A stretch of DNA of 64,000 bases from Cytospora piceicola. Lineage: Eukaryota > Ascomycota > Sordariomycetes > Diaporthales > Cytosporaceae. Positions within the stretch are counted from its first letter, which is position 1; every line of letters starts with the position of its first letter. The notes beneath the pieces are model-generated. The model was not told where the DNA came from. It saw nothing but the letters and a program-made list of their open reading frames with translations, and ran no database searches. A program made the translations under genes and the position numbers. This document shows positions 44,556 through 54,909 of the stretch, piece by piece. Location of the stretch: assembly GCA_023375675.1 (NCBI GenBank), contig JALQBC010000015.1:744001-808000 (forward strand), written 5' to 3'.

Positions 44556-46080
44556 GGTAAGTTCGCTAGTAAATTAGCTAGTAAGTAAATTCGCTATTAA
44601 ATAAGTAAATAAGTAAGTAAGTAGGTAGGTAGGTAAGTAAATAAGTAAGTAAGTAGGTAGGTAGGTAAGTAGGTAGGTAAGTAAGTAGGTAGGTAAGTAA
44701 GTAGGTAGGTAGGTAAGTTAGTTAATAAGTTAATTAGTAAGTTAGCTAGTAAGTAAATTCGTTATTAAATAAGTAAAAAGGTAAGTAAGTAAGTAAGTAA
44801 GTAAGTAGGTAAGTAGGTAAGTGAATAAGTAAGTTAGTTAGTAAGTTAGTTAGTAAGTTAGCTAGTAGGTTAGTTAGTAAGTTAGTTAGTAAAGTAGTTA
44901 TTAAAGTAGCTAATATTATAATATATTAAAATAATAAAGGTAAAGCTATAATTTTAATATAATATAAGCATTTTATTTAAAAAGAAAGGAAAGGCTTAAG
45001 TATAGTTAAGCCCTTTTAATCGAAGGTTTAAATACTAAGGTATAGTAAGGCTTAAAAGGTTACTTAGTTTATATATAAGCGCGTTAAGTTAAGTAACCTT
45101 TAAGCTTACGCTATTATATTATAGCTAGTAATCTAGTTATTTAAGTATTAAGTAAGTATATAAGTAACTAAGTAGGTTAGTTAATAAGTAAGTAAATAGA
45201 TAAGTAAGTAAATAAGTAAATAAATAAGTTACTTAGTTAGTAAATAAGCTAGTAAATAAGTAAGTAAGTAAAGTAAGCTAATAAGATAGTAATTAAGTTT
45301 ATTAGTAAATACGTTAGCTAATAAGTAAGTAAGTAAATAAGTAAGTAAGTAGATAAGTAAGTAAGTAAGTAGGTAAGTAAGTAAGTAGGTAAGAAAATAG
45401 GTAAGTAGGTAAGTAAGTAGGTAAGTATATAAGTAAGTAGGTAAGTAAGTAAGTAAGTTAGTAAGTAAGTAAGTAAGTAGGTTACTTAATAAGTTACTTA
45501 GTAACTTAGCTACTAAATTAGCTAGTAAGTAAATAAATAAATAAGTAAGTAAGTAAGTAGGTAAGTAGGTTAACTAGTAGGTTAACTAGTAAAGTAGTTA
45601 GTAATTTAGCTAGTTAATTATTAAGTAAGTTAGTAACTAAGTTAGTAGGTAAATAAGTAAGTAAGTAAATAGGTAACTAGGTAACTAAGTAGGTAAGTAA
45701 GTAAGTCAGTAAGTAAGTAAGTAAGTAAGTAGCTAAGTTAGCTAGTAAGTTAGCTAGTAACTTAGCTATTAAGTAAATTAACTAATAAGTAAAATAGCTA
45801 ATAAGTAAGTTAGTTAGTAAGTTAGCTAGTAAATTAGTTAGTTAAGTAGCTAATAAAGTACTTAGTAACTTAATTATATAATTATTAAGTAAGTAAGTAA
45901 GTAAGTAAATAAATAAGTAAGTTAATAAGTTAACTAATAAGTTAGCTAGTAAGTTAGCTATTAAAATAGCTAATAAGTTAGTTATTTAGTTATTAAGTAA
46001 GTAAGTAAGTAGGTAAGTATATAAGTAAGTTAGCTAATAGGTTAGTTAATAAAGTAGCTAGTAAGTTAGTTAGTTAGTTA
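43605..46080 (+). repeat. Giant GTAA/GTAG/GTTA tetranucleotide array
   Basis: About 2.5 kb of tandem 4-mers, mainly GTAA and GTAG with patches of GTTA and GCTA, organised in higher-order blocks: pure (GTAA)n, runs of AAGTAGGTAAGTAAGT, (GTTAGTAA)n, and three recurrences of a GCTAGTAAATTAGCTA...AAATTCGCTATTAAATAA cassette (about 43998, 44294, 44564). A non-tetranucleotide stretch of about 220 bp interrupts at 44905-45125. No coding potential. It sits between the 5' LTR and gag of the copia element. Confidence 0.92.
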
Positions 46081-46087
46081 ATTATCT

Positions 46088-46169
46088 CGCCGCTTAAGGC
46101 TGCGGAGGAGACGATAAAGTAACGCCCGAAGGGCGTTACTTTATCGGATCCGGAGCAGCCTAAGCGGCG
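46088..46169. repeat. GC-rich double-stem hairpin
   Basis: Inner stem: CGATAAAGTAACGCCC (46112-46127) and GGGCGTTACTTTATCG (46131-46146), 16 bp perfect with a GAA loop. Outer stem: CGCCGCTTAAGGCTGC (46088-46103) with GCAGCCTAAGCGGCG (46155-46169), one bulge. It interrupts very AT-rich DNA and could form a cruciform or strong RNA hairpin. Confidence 0.85.
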
Positions 46170-46208
46170 TATTTAACTATCTAACTAACTAGCTATTAAG
46201 TTTCCGAT

Positions 46209-46250
46209 CCTTCCTAACGGAAGGCCTTCTCGGCAGGCGGTCCTACCGCC
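46209..46250. repeat. Two further GC-rich palindromes
   Basis: CCTTCCTAACGGAAGG (46209-46224) is the palindrome core of the 75-bp repeat in inverted orientation; GGCGGTCCTACCGCC (46236-46250) is a second 6-bp stem. With the copy at 42852 they bracket the presumed nested insertion. Confidence 0.75.
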
Positions 46251-46335
46251 GTTCCCCAGTTATTTTATAAGAAAAAAGCGTTTAAATAACGAGAGAAAAG
46301 TACTCGATAAATCTTTACTAAAAGGGTTTAAAAAG

Positions 46336-46348
46336 CCGGGCTTATAAC
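46336..46348 (-). other. Primer-binding site, half initiator tRNA-Met type
   Basis: Immediately inside the 5' LTR the minus strand reads GTTATAAGCCCGG. With one RIP-type change (TG to TA) this is GTTATGAGCCCGG, complementary to the anticodon loop of initiator tRNA-Met (GGGCTCATAAC), the half-tRNA primer site known in Ty5 and Drosophila copia. Confidence 0.65.
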
Positions 46349-46498
46349 TAAAACGATCTAAAGCAAGGTATATCGAATAAAGCAACTTAACTGCTATTAT
46401 ATACTATTTATAATAGGCGTGGGAAGCTCCCTTATATAGACTATATTAGTAGCGAGCTCTATAATAAAGTGGGCCCAGATATATCCAGATACGTGACA
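46349..46498 (-). repeat. 5' LTR (right) of the copia element
   Basis: 150 bp. Its outer end keeps CA and TG (CCCAGATATATCCAGATACG), so RIP fades out here. In the coding orientation it starts TGTCACG. Confidence 0.9.
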
Positions 46499-46503
46499 AT
46501 GTC

Positions 46504-46960
46504 CGATATAGCCACGCTGCCGCTAGGCTTAAGAGCGCAGTGCAATTCTTTGAACACGACGCACTTCTTAACCTCAGGGACGAGATGGATTACACAGTTC
46601 GCGATGATACAGTCGGCTGTTTCTGGGGGGAAAAAATGGCCATGCCTGTGATCTGGGAATCTATGAAGCTAACATTGGTCTTGTCGTGTTTGGTCTTGGT
46701 TTGGTTGGCTCGGGACAGCATGTCCCATTCATAGTATATGTTGTGTCTTCCAATAGGGGTTTCGACCTTCTTGCCGGTTTGCACATGCAGATAATGAGGT
46801 CAATGGCCTCCTATTTGAATACCTTATTCATATCAACCCCGATGACCTTCAATGTTGCCGCTCAGCCCGACTTTGAAGGCAGCAGGAAGGCATCGAAGCC
46901 AGCGCCAGGGGGATTTCCGCAGTTCAAGCCAAGGTTTGACTCTTGGAGAGGGAGTACTTG
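46504..46960 (-). pseudogene. Arsenite-methyltransferase-like pseudogene, 5' part
   Basis: On the minus strand: GNPPGAGFDAFLLPSKVGLS (SAM-binding motif I region, with the Gly-rich loop degenerate), a frame change, NVSFIDSQI, another frame change to FFPPETADCIIANCVIHLVP, then VFKELHCALKPSGSVAISD, stopping at the copia insertion. The motifs DCxxxNCVxxLVP and LKPGGxxxxSD are those of AS3MT/ArsM. It has frameshifts of its own, acquired before or after the insertion. The N-terminal part towards 47.03 kb is not legible. Confidence 0.75.
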
Positions 46961-47701
46961 CCAGCTCATCCTCTCATTAGCCGAAAGCTTTCGCCGCAAA
47001 AGCACTATACTCGGAAGCAACCCCTTTTAAGCAATGCTGTAGCGCTCCATAACTTGATCGTAGAATTTTTGGGTGGACATTGTGTAGGTCTCAGACTTTT
47101 TAGATCCGTATGTTAATAGGTAGTGACGATATCATAGAATGAATATGCAGCTAATAAACTGTTATCACAACTCAAACTGTGGATAGCTTCGGGTTGGAGG
47201 GGGCAACCAATATCATTTGGCACTATCCTCGATGTAGAAGCAAACACTGACGATCGTTCCACGTCGCTTTAGGTTCTCTTATCTTACACAATCTACACGT
47301 TGCAGGGTGCAACTTCGCATCGCCAACTGAGAAATAATCCACTATGTCAACAGGATGCTACCATCAAGCACCCCCCATGATGCCTCAAGAAATCAGTGTT
47401 TGAATATCCGGCACTCAGGAGCTAAACAGCCTTGAGGTTGAGTCAACTTGAAGCAGATAAGCTGATGCACCCTAACCCTGTCAGTGAAATCTTAAGTACT
47501 TAAGTAGGCAAGTGACGTCAACCACTTGGAGCAATTGTTCCGAGGTCTGCAAAGGACCCGTGGACCCTCGGGGAGTATTAATCAAACTGTGATGCATTGA
47601 GACTCGTCATGTGCCGGATACTTTCGAAGCCCCAGTAAACAATTATCGTTAGGCGACCGCGGTCTCAAACATTGAACTCACCAGCTACACAGCAAAGAGC
47701 A
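46961..47701. other. Intergenic region
   Basis: May hold the lost start of the methyltransferase relic and the promoter of the next gene. No other feature seen. Confidence 0.4.
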
Positions 47702-48730
47702 ATGGCTCCACCGGAAGACTTCTCGACCAGACGTCTGGACAACCTCAAGCGGAACCAGGCATTGCTTGCAGGGCTTGGACTTGCAGCACAGCCAGAAATT
47801 AAGTCCCGTTCCAAGTTCAGCATTACCGAGGACCCAGGCGAGCCCGCTGTTAAAAGGCGGCATATTGCAAAGACCAAGGTCATCACCCTGCCCTCGCGCA
47901 CGTCAGCACGGCTCGCCTCAGCTCCTGTCCGGCCAAGTCTCGAAGAAGACGCCGTGGACAATGACGATGTGGCCAAAATAGGCACCAGGCGACCAAAAAA
48001 GTCCACTGGCAAGCGGGCTGCTGGGGCTCCTACCAACAAACAGGAGGAAGATTTCGCCACGGAACACAGGAAGTCGGACACGGATCTTGGTGAGCTCCAA
48101 GCTTCATGGTCATCGTGGACACCCGTTGCGTCTCCTCCAGATCGCGATGAAGCTGGAGTCTTCCACTTTGTCTCCCACCCAGACTTCAACCCCAACAAGT
48201 CGCCCTCAGAGGTAATCAGCGAAGGTTCCTTCGGCGGGTCGTATTTCCGCCCACTATACTCCAAGAAGCTTGGAGTCACCATCTTTGACGATCACCTTGA
48301 ACTACCAGTCTCCTGGGTCAAAGGCCTCAACGTCAACCAATACCTCACCGCGCCAACGTATGATCCGGAGGCAAACAAATTTAAGGTGATCTGCGGGCAG
48401 AGCATTGAACAATGGGAAGAGAACGGGTGGATAAACCACCAGTATGACGTTCGAGGTTGGTTTCAGTGGTACTGCCGCTTTTTTATGGGGAGGAGGTGCG
48501 AGGACGATGAACGGCAGGTGAGCCGTTGGAAGAAATGCGTCGGACCGACCGGACGCTGGAGGAGGATGTTGCTTAAAAAGTACATGACTTCGGGGGTGAG
48601 GGAGGTCTGGGATGATGGTGCGGACGAAGATGCCCCAGAGGTGAGTCCCGTTATGCACCAGACCTGTCATCACTGGGCCTTCGAGGTTACGCAGGATGTA
48701 TTGGATGGTTACTGGGAGAATGGGCGGTAG
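47702..48730 (+). CDS. Conserved fungal hypothetical protein
   Basis: One exon, 342 aa; ATG at 47702 (AGCAATGGCT) chosen over an upstream TTG. The first 150 residues are basic and low-complexity with a nuclear-localisation-like patch (VKRRHIAKTK) and TRRPKKSTGKR. The C-terminal 200 residues are dense with aromatic and charged conserved-looking positions: FGGSYFRPLYSKKLGVTI, LPVSWVKGLNVNQYLT, YDVRGWFQWYCRFFMGRRC, RWKKCVGPTGRWRRMLLKKY and VMHQTCHHWAFEVTQDVLD. I know this C-terminal region from many fungal proteins of unknown function; it has Cys/His pairs that might bind metal. No function should be assumed. Confidence 0.85.
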   Translation: MAPPEDFSTRRLDNLKRNQALLAGLGLAAQPEIKSRSKFSITEDPGEPAVKRRHIAKTKVITLPSRTSARLASAPVRPSLEEDAVDNDDVAKIGTRRPKKSTGKRAAGAPTNKQEEDFATEHRKSDTDLGELQASWSSWTPVASPPDRDEAGVFHFVSHPDFNPNKSPSEVISEGSFGGSYFRPLYSKKLGVTIFDDHLELPVSWVKGLNVNQYLTAPTYDPEANKFKVICGQSIEQWEENGWINHQYDVRGWFQWYCRFFMGRRCEDDERQVSRWKKCVGPTGRWRRMLLKKYMTSGVREVWDDGADEDAPEVSPVMHQTCHHWAFEVTQDVLDGYWENGR

Positions 48731-49782
48731 CATATTCGTGCCAGCATCAAAACAGAGTGCATGCATCAGCTGCTATAGAAGGCAGTCAACCCTGGAAGGC
48801 AGAGTGCCGTCATGCTATCTTGGTATCCTTCAGGGCCGTGCACTCATTCTCGTGTTAATCAGGCCAAGCGCCAAGGGCAGAGTTTCAGGTCTGTTGTTCC
48901 GCCGTGATCTTGAATAATCTGCTAGAAGGCTACGGGCATACACGCTTGATATCTGTTGGTCTCTAGAGTATCAGAGTTTCCGATACTCGGGCTCTCACTA
49001 TTCACAAAGTCGATCCCTCCAAAGAACAGAAACTTGTCATGGAAGCCGAACCCTACAGACATTCCCTTTCAGTTTCTCCCAACCAACACGGGCCTCAATT
49101 TGATGGCTTCGACCACTGCAAGATAACTACTACGAAAACAGGGTCCTCAGCTGTGTACTTGGGTCGTGATATGCCTCTCTTGCTAGTATTTCATGAGCGC
49201 CGTGGGACCACTCACGTTCTACCACGTACCCTAGGGTAAGTTCAGGCACGGTTCGCGAATTCCAATAAACCGATCTCCAGACACAATGCCAGCTGTTTGT
49301 CAAGATTCGGCCAATAGAGATAGTAGTGAACAGCTGGAAAAGAGACGGTAAAGTTTTCAGAAAAATTCCCGAAGCTCGAGCAAAGATTGGGACGCACGAC
49401 CTTGCTATTTGTGGTCTAAGAGGTGCCGAGTTATTCAAGATCGGGGAGATGAAAGTAATTTCACAAATTACACATGCATTCTGCGACCAGTCGCCCGATG
49501 ATTCCGTGGCGGGACTTGTGGAAGGTTTCGCAGTATCTGAACAACCAATATACAGAAATAATTCAGAGTGAAGGGGTAAGTGGGAGGGACTACGGGCCCA
49601 AGTTCGTATCCGAGGCCGTGTAATTCCACCCTAGACAATACATACAGAAGCTGGCCATTATATATGCAAGGTTGCCCTTCCAAAATCTTGCGCCGTTTAC
49701 CTTTAGATTCGCCTCCCGTTCGCACTGGCGCTTCGATAGAACATCTTAACACTTCATCTACTCAGTCTCACCCAATATCATC
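48731..49782. other. Intergenic, convergent
   Basis: 1.05 kb with no convincing gene; short frames at 49039-49239 and 49580-50038 lack support. Contains the exact palindrome TACCCTAGGGTA at 49227-49238. Confidence 0.45.
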
Positions 49783-51576
49783 TTACAGACGTGCACTCTG
49801 CTTCCACCCTGCCTCCTCTGCGATCATCTCTGCCGCCCTCTCCGCAACACCCAGCACGGTCAACATGGGGTTGATTGTAGGTAGGGTTGGGAAGACACCA
49901 GCATCCGCAATCCTCAGTTTCTTCAGTCCCCTGACCTTTAGCTTCTCGTCGACGACAGCAAGCTTGTCGTTCTCCACGTCACCCATGCGCGTCGTTCCGG
50001 CGGGATGGTACACCGTGTGTGCGACCTTGCGGGCGTAGTGGCTAATATCCTCGTCAGTCTGAACCTGGGGGCCAGGCGCAGACTCGCACTTGATCCAGCC
50101 CTTAAACGGTTCCGTGTCGGCGATCTTGCGTGCTGCCTTGATGCCGTAGACAAGGGTGGCGGCGTCGTATCCTTCTGGGTCTGTGAAGTATCGGAAGTCC
50201 AGGGCGGGCTTGACGGATGGGTCGGCGGAGGTGAGGTACAGACGACCTCGGGAGCGTGGCCGAGGGATGTTGGGGGTCATACAGAACGCGTATCCATCAG
50301 GAACCTTATCGTAGCCAAGGCGCTCCGTGTTCCATGTGAAGGGAATCTGGTAGCAGTGCATCATGACGTCGGCAATATCGCCGTCGGGAATGGCCGCGGG
50401 GTTGGCTGGCATCTTGTACGCTGCGGCGTCGGGCTTCTCGCGACGCAGGAAGATGCCCGCATCCGAGTCCATGGTCGTCTGACCCTGGGGAACCGGTTGG
50501 TTCAGCTCCCAGACGATGATGGACTCGGGGTGGTCCTGTAGGTTCTCTCCCACACCGGGGATGTCCTTGCGAACAGGTATGTGCAAGGCGTCGAGCTGCT
50601 CCTTGGGACCCAGACCAGAAAGGAGCATGAGTCGGGGCGTATCGACGGCACCGGCAGTGAGGATGGTCTCGGACCGTGCGTTGATGGTGCGCTTTGAGCC
50701 GTCGCGCAGGGTGAGATCGACACCCTTGACGGTGCTGTTGTGGACGTTGATCTTGGAGACCCAAGCGTTGGTAAGGACGGTGAGGTTAGGACGTTCCTCC
50801 TCCCGGCGCAGGATTGGATGAATGTACGCCACTGAGGCTGAAGATCGGCGGTGGTCGTCAGGGTTGTACGACACGTTGAAGAAGCCAACACCCTGCTTTA
50901 GGGAGCCGGTATTGGTGATCTCCTCGTTGTAGTTGGGGATCACGGGGATGTTCATGGCGTCACTGCTAGCCAGTACCCAGTCCTTGCACAGCTGGTTACG
51001 ATGGCGGGCGTGGACCGGCTGCACCGTGTTGCGCAGCTTGTCCATGATGCGCATGAAGTCCTTGAAGTTCCAGCCCTTCGCGCCCATGGACTCCCAGATC
51101 TTCAAATCGTACTCAAAGGGCCTGAAAGAAATGAGCGTGTTGTGGGAGGAACATCCTCCGAGAACCTTGGCTCTTGAGTGACGGATATGGGAGTTGCCTA
51201 TTCAAAGGATACGGATGAGCATTATAATCCATACAGGTAGAAAGGGGGAGAGGACGAATAACAGCGTCGAGATCGTGTTGTCCACGACGGCTTCGTTACA
51301 CATGTCCTTCTCGAGTTCCACGTCTCACTCACCCATGGGCTGTTCAGTTGTTGGATAGTCATAGTCAAACTCGCCACCAAGAAGGGCCAGCCATTGACGG
51401 AGATCGAGCACTCTGTCATCCATGAAATCACTAGGACCGGCCTCAATCATGAGTATCCTCTTGTGAGGGAGGTACTCGGCCAGGCGGGATGCGATAACAC
51501 ATCCTGCCGTACCACCGCCGACAATGACATAATCATAGCGGTCAGCCTCTGAGGAAGAGATGTACGTGGTAGTCAT
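49783..51576 (-). CDS. Choline oxidase (GMC oxidoreductase)
   Basis: Two exons, 51576-51333 and 51197-49783, with a 135-nt intron, 552 aa. The ADP-binding motif [20 protein letters not shown] is at residues 15-34. [13 protein letters not shown] places His100 where choline oxidase carries the covalently FAD-bound histidine (His99 in the Arthrobacter enzyme). The active-site His is in [12 protein letters not shown] and the Asn in [11 protein letters not shown] signature [20 protein letters not shown] is intact. The enzyme oxidises choline to betaine aldehyde and on to glycine betaine with O2, producing H2O2. It faces a betaine-aldehyde dehydrogenase gene across 1.8 kb, which strongly supports the assignment. 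It lacks an evident signal peptide; the C-terminal SARL resembles a peroxisomal SKL-type signal, which would suit an H2O2 producer. Confidence 0.9.
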
Positions 51577-53388
51577 CTTGTCTGATGGGAAGACGAGGAG
51601 TGGCTGCTAGTACTGATGATGACGCGGGATTTAGGTTGGCAGCTGCTTGTCGGTCTCACTGAAGAGCTGACAAGTGAATATGGCCGGCGCGGGTGAGTTT
51701 TTGAGACTGAGATAGAGGTTATGACTTGAGGTTGGGTTATAGATATCGGTGATGGTTCGGATTCGTGGGGCCTGGGGCGATTGGCTTATTTATACACTGC
51801 CGAGCCTGGAGTAGGGATGCAAGATATCTATCCGATCTGTGAAAAAAATGACCTTATCTTGCTGGATGAGTTGTCGTTGCGCACAATATAGACTTGCCCC
51901 TGGATTCTGGATTGAAATGTGGTGGATGGTAAATCGGCCTCGCAGTAAATATTTCAGGACGAGCTATCACAAATTTTATTGAGGGGAGGACGCTGATGGC
52001 CTGATGATGAGCCGCAACTAAAAAGAGGGCTACATGTGTGGGGGACTCGTTTTGTCTTTAGGGACGAGGGGGGGGGGTCTGACGGTGGGACCCGGGCAGA
52101 TCTTTTCGTCTTTTTACCTCATGAATTCCCTCGCATGATTGGACGTTACCTCTTTATTCGACGTGCATTTAACCATGTTACAGCGGTAGGGCGCGCCTGA
52201 GAATAGGTTATGGCGCCCTTTTGTGGCCCCGTTACAGCCTGAAGAATCTTTACGTCCCTCTCGCTGGCTGACTGTACTTGCCCAGGTGCCCAGGTGGTTA
52301 GTCGTATTCTACACGTACAGTATTTACAATTCTTGAGGATGACGCCTAGGGATATTCTAGGGTCTCTCCTGCCTACTAACAGCCAGTAAGGGCTCTACCA
52401 GTACACAGGCAGAACAGGGCTGTTGAATGGATAGCTGCCACACCGTTAATTTGCTAAGCTCCAGGAGATAACCAGCTCCAGGTGGAAAAAAAACTTCTTC
52501 GGGTCCAATCTCCACCACAAGCGACGGCAGAGCCCATTGCCAGCACCTTGTCCCTCGGGACCCACGAATCCACATATTACTGTGCACCACGGTCACCACC
52601 AGACACTCTGACACTCACAGCCGTTGAGGCGATCAGGCGATGTGCACTACCATGACTACCTGACCGCATCGAACACATGTGCAAGTAAAGATCTTGACGT
52701 CATCGCCAGTATTGAAGAACTGCCCCAAAGTCGCCCCTGGTCGGGTTTTTCAGGGTGTAGACTGACTCGCTGAGTTGCGAAAACTACATAGTACATACGA
52801 AACAACTCATCCGGGTGAAGCCGTATCAGTTGCCGGTCTGGGGTGAATCAAGGTGAAGAAGGTTGCCCATGCAGCTCAGGTGAAGTACAATACAGATATA
52901 GAGAGTGTTCTTGGCGGGTCGAGGGCCCACACAGGTCGGTGAGCATTAAAGGGGACAAGCTCACCAGAAGCTGCCAGGGCTGCCAGGGCTGCAAAGGAAG
53001 TTATGGGCAGTGTTTCAGTGTTTCAATGCCGTACGTATCTGCTCCTGCTGCTCTGGCAGTGTAAAAACGTACAAAATCAGTAATCACATTGGAATGTCTC
53101 CATAAAGAGACATCACTGCCGGACGACCCCCCCCCCCTCCAACCCGATATTCGGCCCATAGCGTTTTATGTAAGAAGATTGCCGAAGAACTGTGCTGATC
53201 CAAGCTCATACTTTGCCGTCAATTTGCCGGGAGAAAGAGCCTCGTTTGACGACAGACACTCAGACTCACTCAATTATCCATCTGTTTGACACTCAATCAC
53301 TCACTCACTCACGTACGCCCCTTCAAGTCCCACATCGCTGAACAGTCAGCACGTTTCGTCACCACCAACTCACCAAACACCAGCCATC
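51577..53388. promoter_or_regulatory. 1.8-kb divergent promoter region of the choline-to-betaine pair
   Basis: Separates the divergent choline oxidase and betaine-aldehyde dehydrogenase. A TATA-like TTTATA lies about 210 bp before the oxidase ATG (51789-51795, minus side). There are G and C homopolymers (52068-52077, 53126-53137) and a TCACTCACTCACTCAC stretch before the dehydrogenase start. Shared regulation is inferred from arrangement only. Confidence 0.5.
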
Positions 53389-54909
53389 ATGGGATCTGTA
53401 GCTGCTCCCCACGAACAAGACCGTCATGCCTTCTACAGCGGCAAGGCCCAACCTTCGGTCGACAGTCCCGGTACATTTCAAACCACCGACCCCTCAACCG
53501 CCAAGCCTGTAGCCACCATCCACACATCCTCCCCTGAAGCTGTCAACGCCGCCATCGCAAGTGCCTCAGACGCATTCCCGACATGGTCCGCCACACCACC
53601 CATCGAGCGTTCTCGTATTCTGCACCGCGCCGTCAAGCTCCTGCGTGAGCGCAATGATGAGTTAGCTCGCATCGAGACCCTGGACACAGGCAAGCCCTTC
53701 TCTGAGACTTCCACTGTCGACATTGTCACAGGCGCCGATGTTCTCGAGTATTATGCATCGCTCGTTGCATCTGGAGGCTTGAATGGCGAGAGTTTTCGAC
53801 TGAGGCCCGAGGCATCGGTATACACCACCAAGGAGCCCTTGGGTGTTTGTGCAGCCATTGGAGCCTGGAATTATCCAATTCAGATTGCCTTGTGGAAGTC
53901 AGCACCTTGCCTCGCTGCCGGAAACACGTTGGTATACAAACCCAGCGAGCACACCCCCTTGCACGCACAGTACCTCGCCGAGGTCTACCGCGAGGCCGGT
54001 GTGCCTGATGGAGTGTTCAATGTGGTATACGGCGCGGGAGAGGTTGGCGCACAACTGTCAACACATCCGGTCATTGCTAAGTTGAGCTTCACTGGGCAGG
54101 TCTCAACGGGAAAGAAGGTGGCAGGTGCGGCTGCGGGCCACATGAAGTATGTGACCATGGAGTTGGGCGGCAAGAGTCCAGTCATCATCTTGCCAGACTG
54201 CGAGGTCGAGAATGCCGTGGACGGTGCGATGATGGCCAACTTCTTCAGCTCCGGGCAGGTGTGCACTAACGGGACGAGAGTGTTCGTCCCCGAGACGATG
54301 AAGGCGGAGTTCGAGAAGGTTTTGCTTGGGAAGATGGGCTACATTCGAGCAGGCGACCTCTTTGACGCCAACACCAACTACGGGCCCTTGAGCAGCAAAG
54401 CCCACCACGAGAAGGTGCTGAGTTATATCCGCCATGGTATCGAGAAAGACAATGCGAAGCTCCTCTACGGAGGCAACACGTCTCCAGGCGCCGTGAAAGT
54501 GCCGGAAGCACTCAAGGATGGGTATTGGGTTCAGCCAACAGTCTTCACCGACTGCACTGATGACATGACGATCGTCAAGGAGGAGATTTTTGGGCCTGTC
54601 ATGTGCATCCTCCCCTATAGCAAGATTGACGAGGCTGTCAAGAGGGCCAATACCACCGACTTGGGACTTGCTGCCGGCGTGTTTGGCAAGGATATCAACC
54701 AATGCCACAAGGTGGTGGCCCAGCTCGAGGCAGGTATCACATGGGTCAACACATGGGGAGAATCGCCGGCTGACATGCCGGTTGGTGGATGGAAGTTGAG
54801 TGGTCTGGGCGTGGAGAATGGAAGAAAGGGCATTGAGGCCTGGACTAGGAATAAGAGCACGCTGGTCGAAATGGGCGGTAGCGTGGCGACTGTTTTTGCA
54901 AAATTGTAA
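53389..54909 (+). CDS. Betaine-aldehyde dehydrogenase
   Basis: One exon, 506 aa, start CATCATGGGATC. Aldehyde-dehydrogenase family features are complete: [49 protein letters not shown] (NAD-binding region), MELGGKSP with general-base Glu258, [15 protein letters not shown] with nucleophile Cys292, EEIFGPVM and [15 protein letters not shown] near the C-terminus. Length and motifs fit BADH, which oxidises betaine aldehyde to glycine betaine with NAD. Pairing with choline oxidase gives a two-gene osmoprotectant or choline-utilisation module. No signal peptide; C-terminal AKL resembles PTS1, so it too may be peroxisomal. Confidence 0.92.
   Translation: MGSVAAPHEQDRHAFYSGKAQPSVDSPGTFQTTDPSTAKPVATIHTSSPEAVNAAIASASDAFPTWSATPPIERSRILHRAVKLLRERNDELARIETLDTGKPFSETSTVDIVTGADVLEYYASLVASGGLNGESFRLRPEASVYTTKEPLGVCAAIGAWNYPIQIALWKSAPCLAAGNTLVYKPSEHTPLHAQYLAEVYREAGVPDGVFNVVYGAGEVGAQLSTHPVIAKLSFTGQVSTGKKVAGAAAGHMKYVTMELGGKSPVIILPDCEVENAVDGAMMANFFSSGQVCTNGTRVFVPETMKAEFEKVLLGKMGYIRAGDLFDANTNYGPLSSKAHHEKVLSYIRHGIEKDNAKLLYGGNTSPGAVKVPEALKDGYWVQPTVFTDCTDDMTIVKEEIFGPVMCILPYSKIDEAVKRANTTDLGLAAGVFGKDINQCHKVVAQLEAGITWVNTWGESPADMPVGGWKLSGLGVENGRKGIEAWTRNKSTLVEMGGSVATVFAKL

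Larger units (their letters stand above)
36514..46498 (-). mobile_element. RIP-inactivated Ty1/copia LTR retrotransposon with nested insertion
   Basis: 9,985 bp between two 150-bp LTRs, flanked by the 5-bp target duplication ATGTC (36509-36513 and 46499-46503). Coding strand is minus: reverse transcriptase is legible at about 38.7-39.1 kb and the probable primer-binding site lies just inside the right LTR, so the right LTR is the 5' one. LTRs begin TG and end CA allowing RIP changes to TA. CA and TG are almost absent over most of the interior. Between the 5' LTR and gag lie about 3.4 kb of foreign or repeat sequence (42849-46250). Confidence 0.9.

Noticed and set aside
43605..46080. CRISPR array or telomere
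   Set aside because: The units are 4-mers without unique spacers, so not CRISPR. The fungal telomere repeat is TTAGGG; this array is GTAA/GTAG and lies internally within an LTR element.
47665..48282. 205-codon minus-strand ORF
   Set aside because: Shadow of the conserved hypothetical protein at 47702-48730; the plus-strand frame is longer and conserved-looking.
50005..50541. 178-codon plus-strand ORF
   Set aside because: Antisense to the choline oxidase; no recognisable content.
54103..54708. 201-codon minus-strand ORF
   Set aside because: Antisense to the catalytic part of betaine-aldehyde dehydrogenase.
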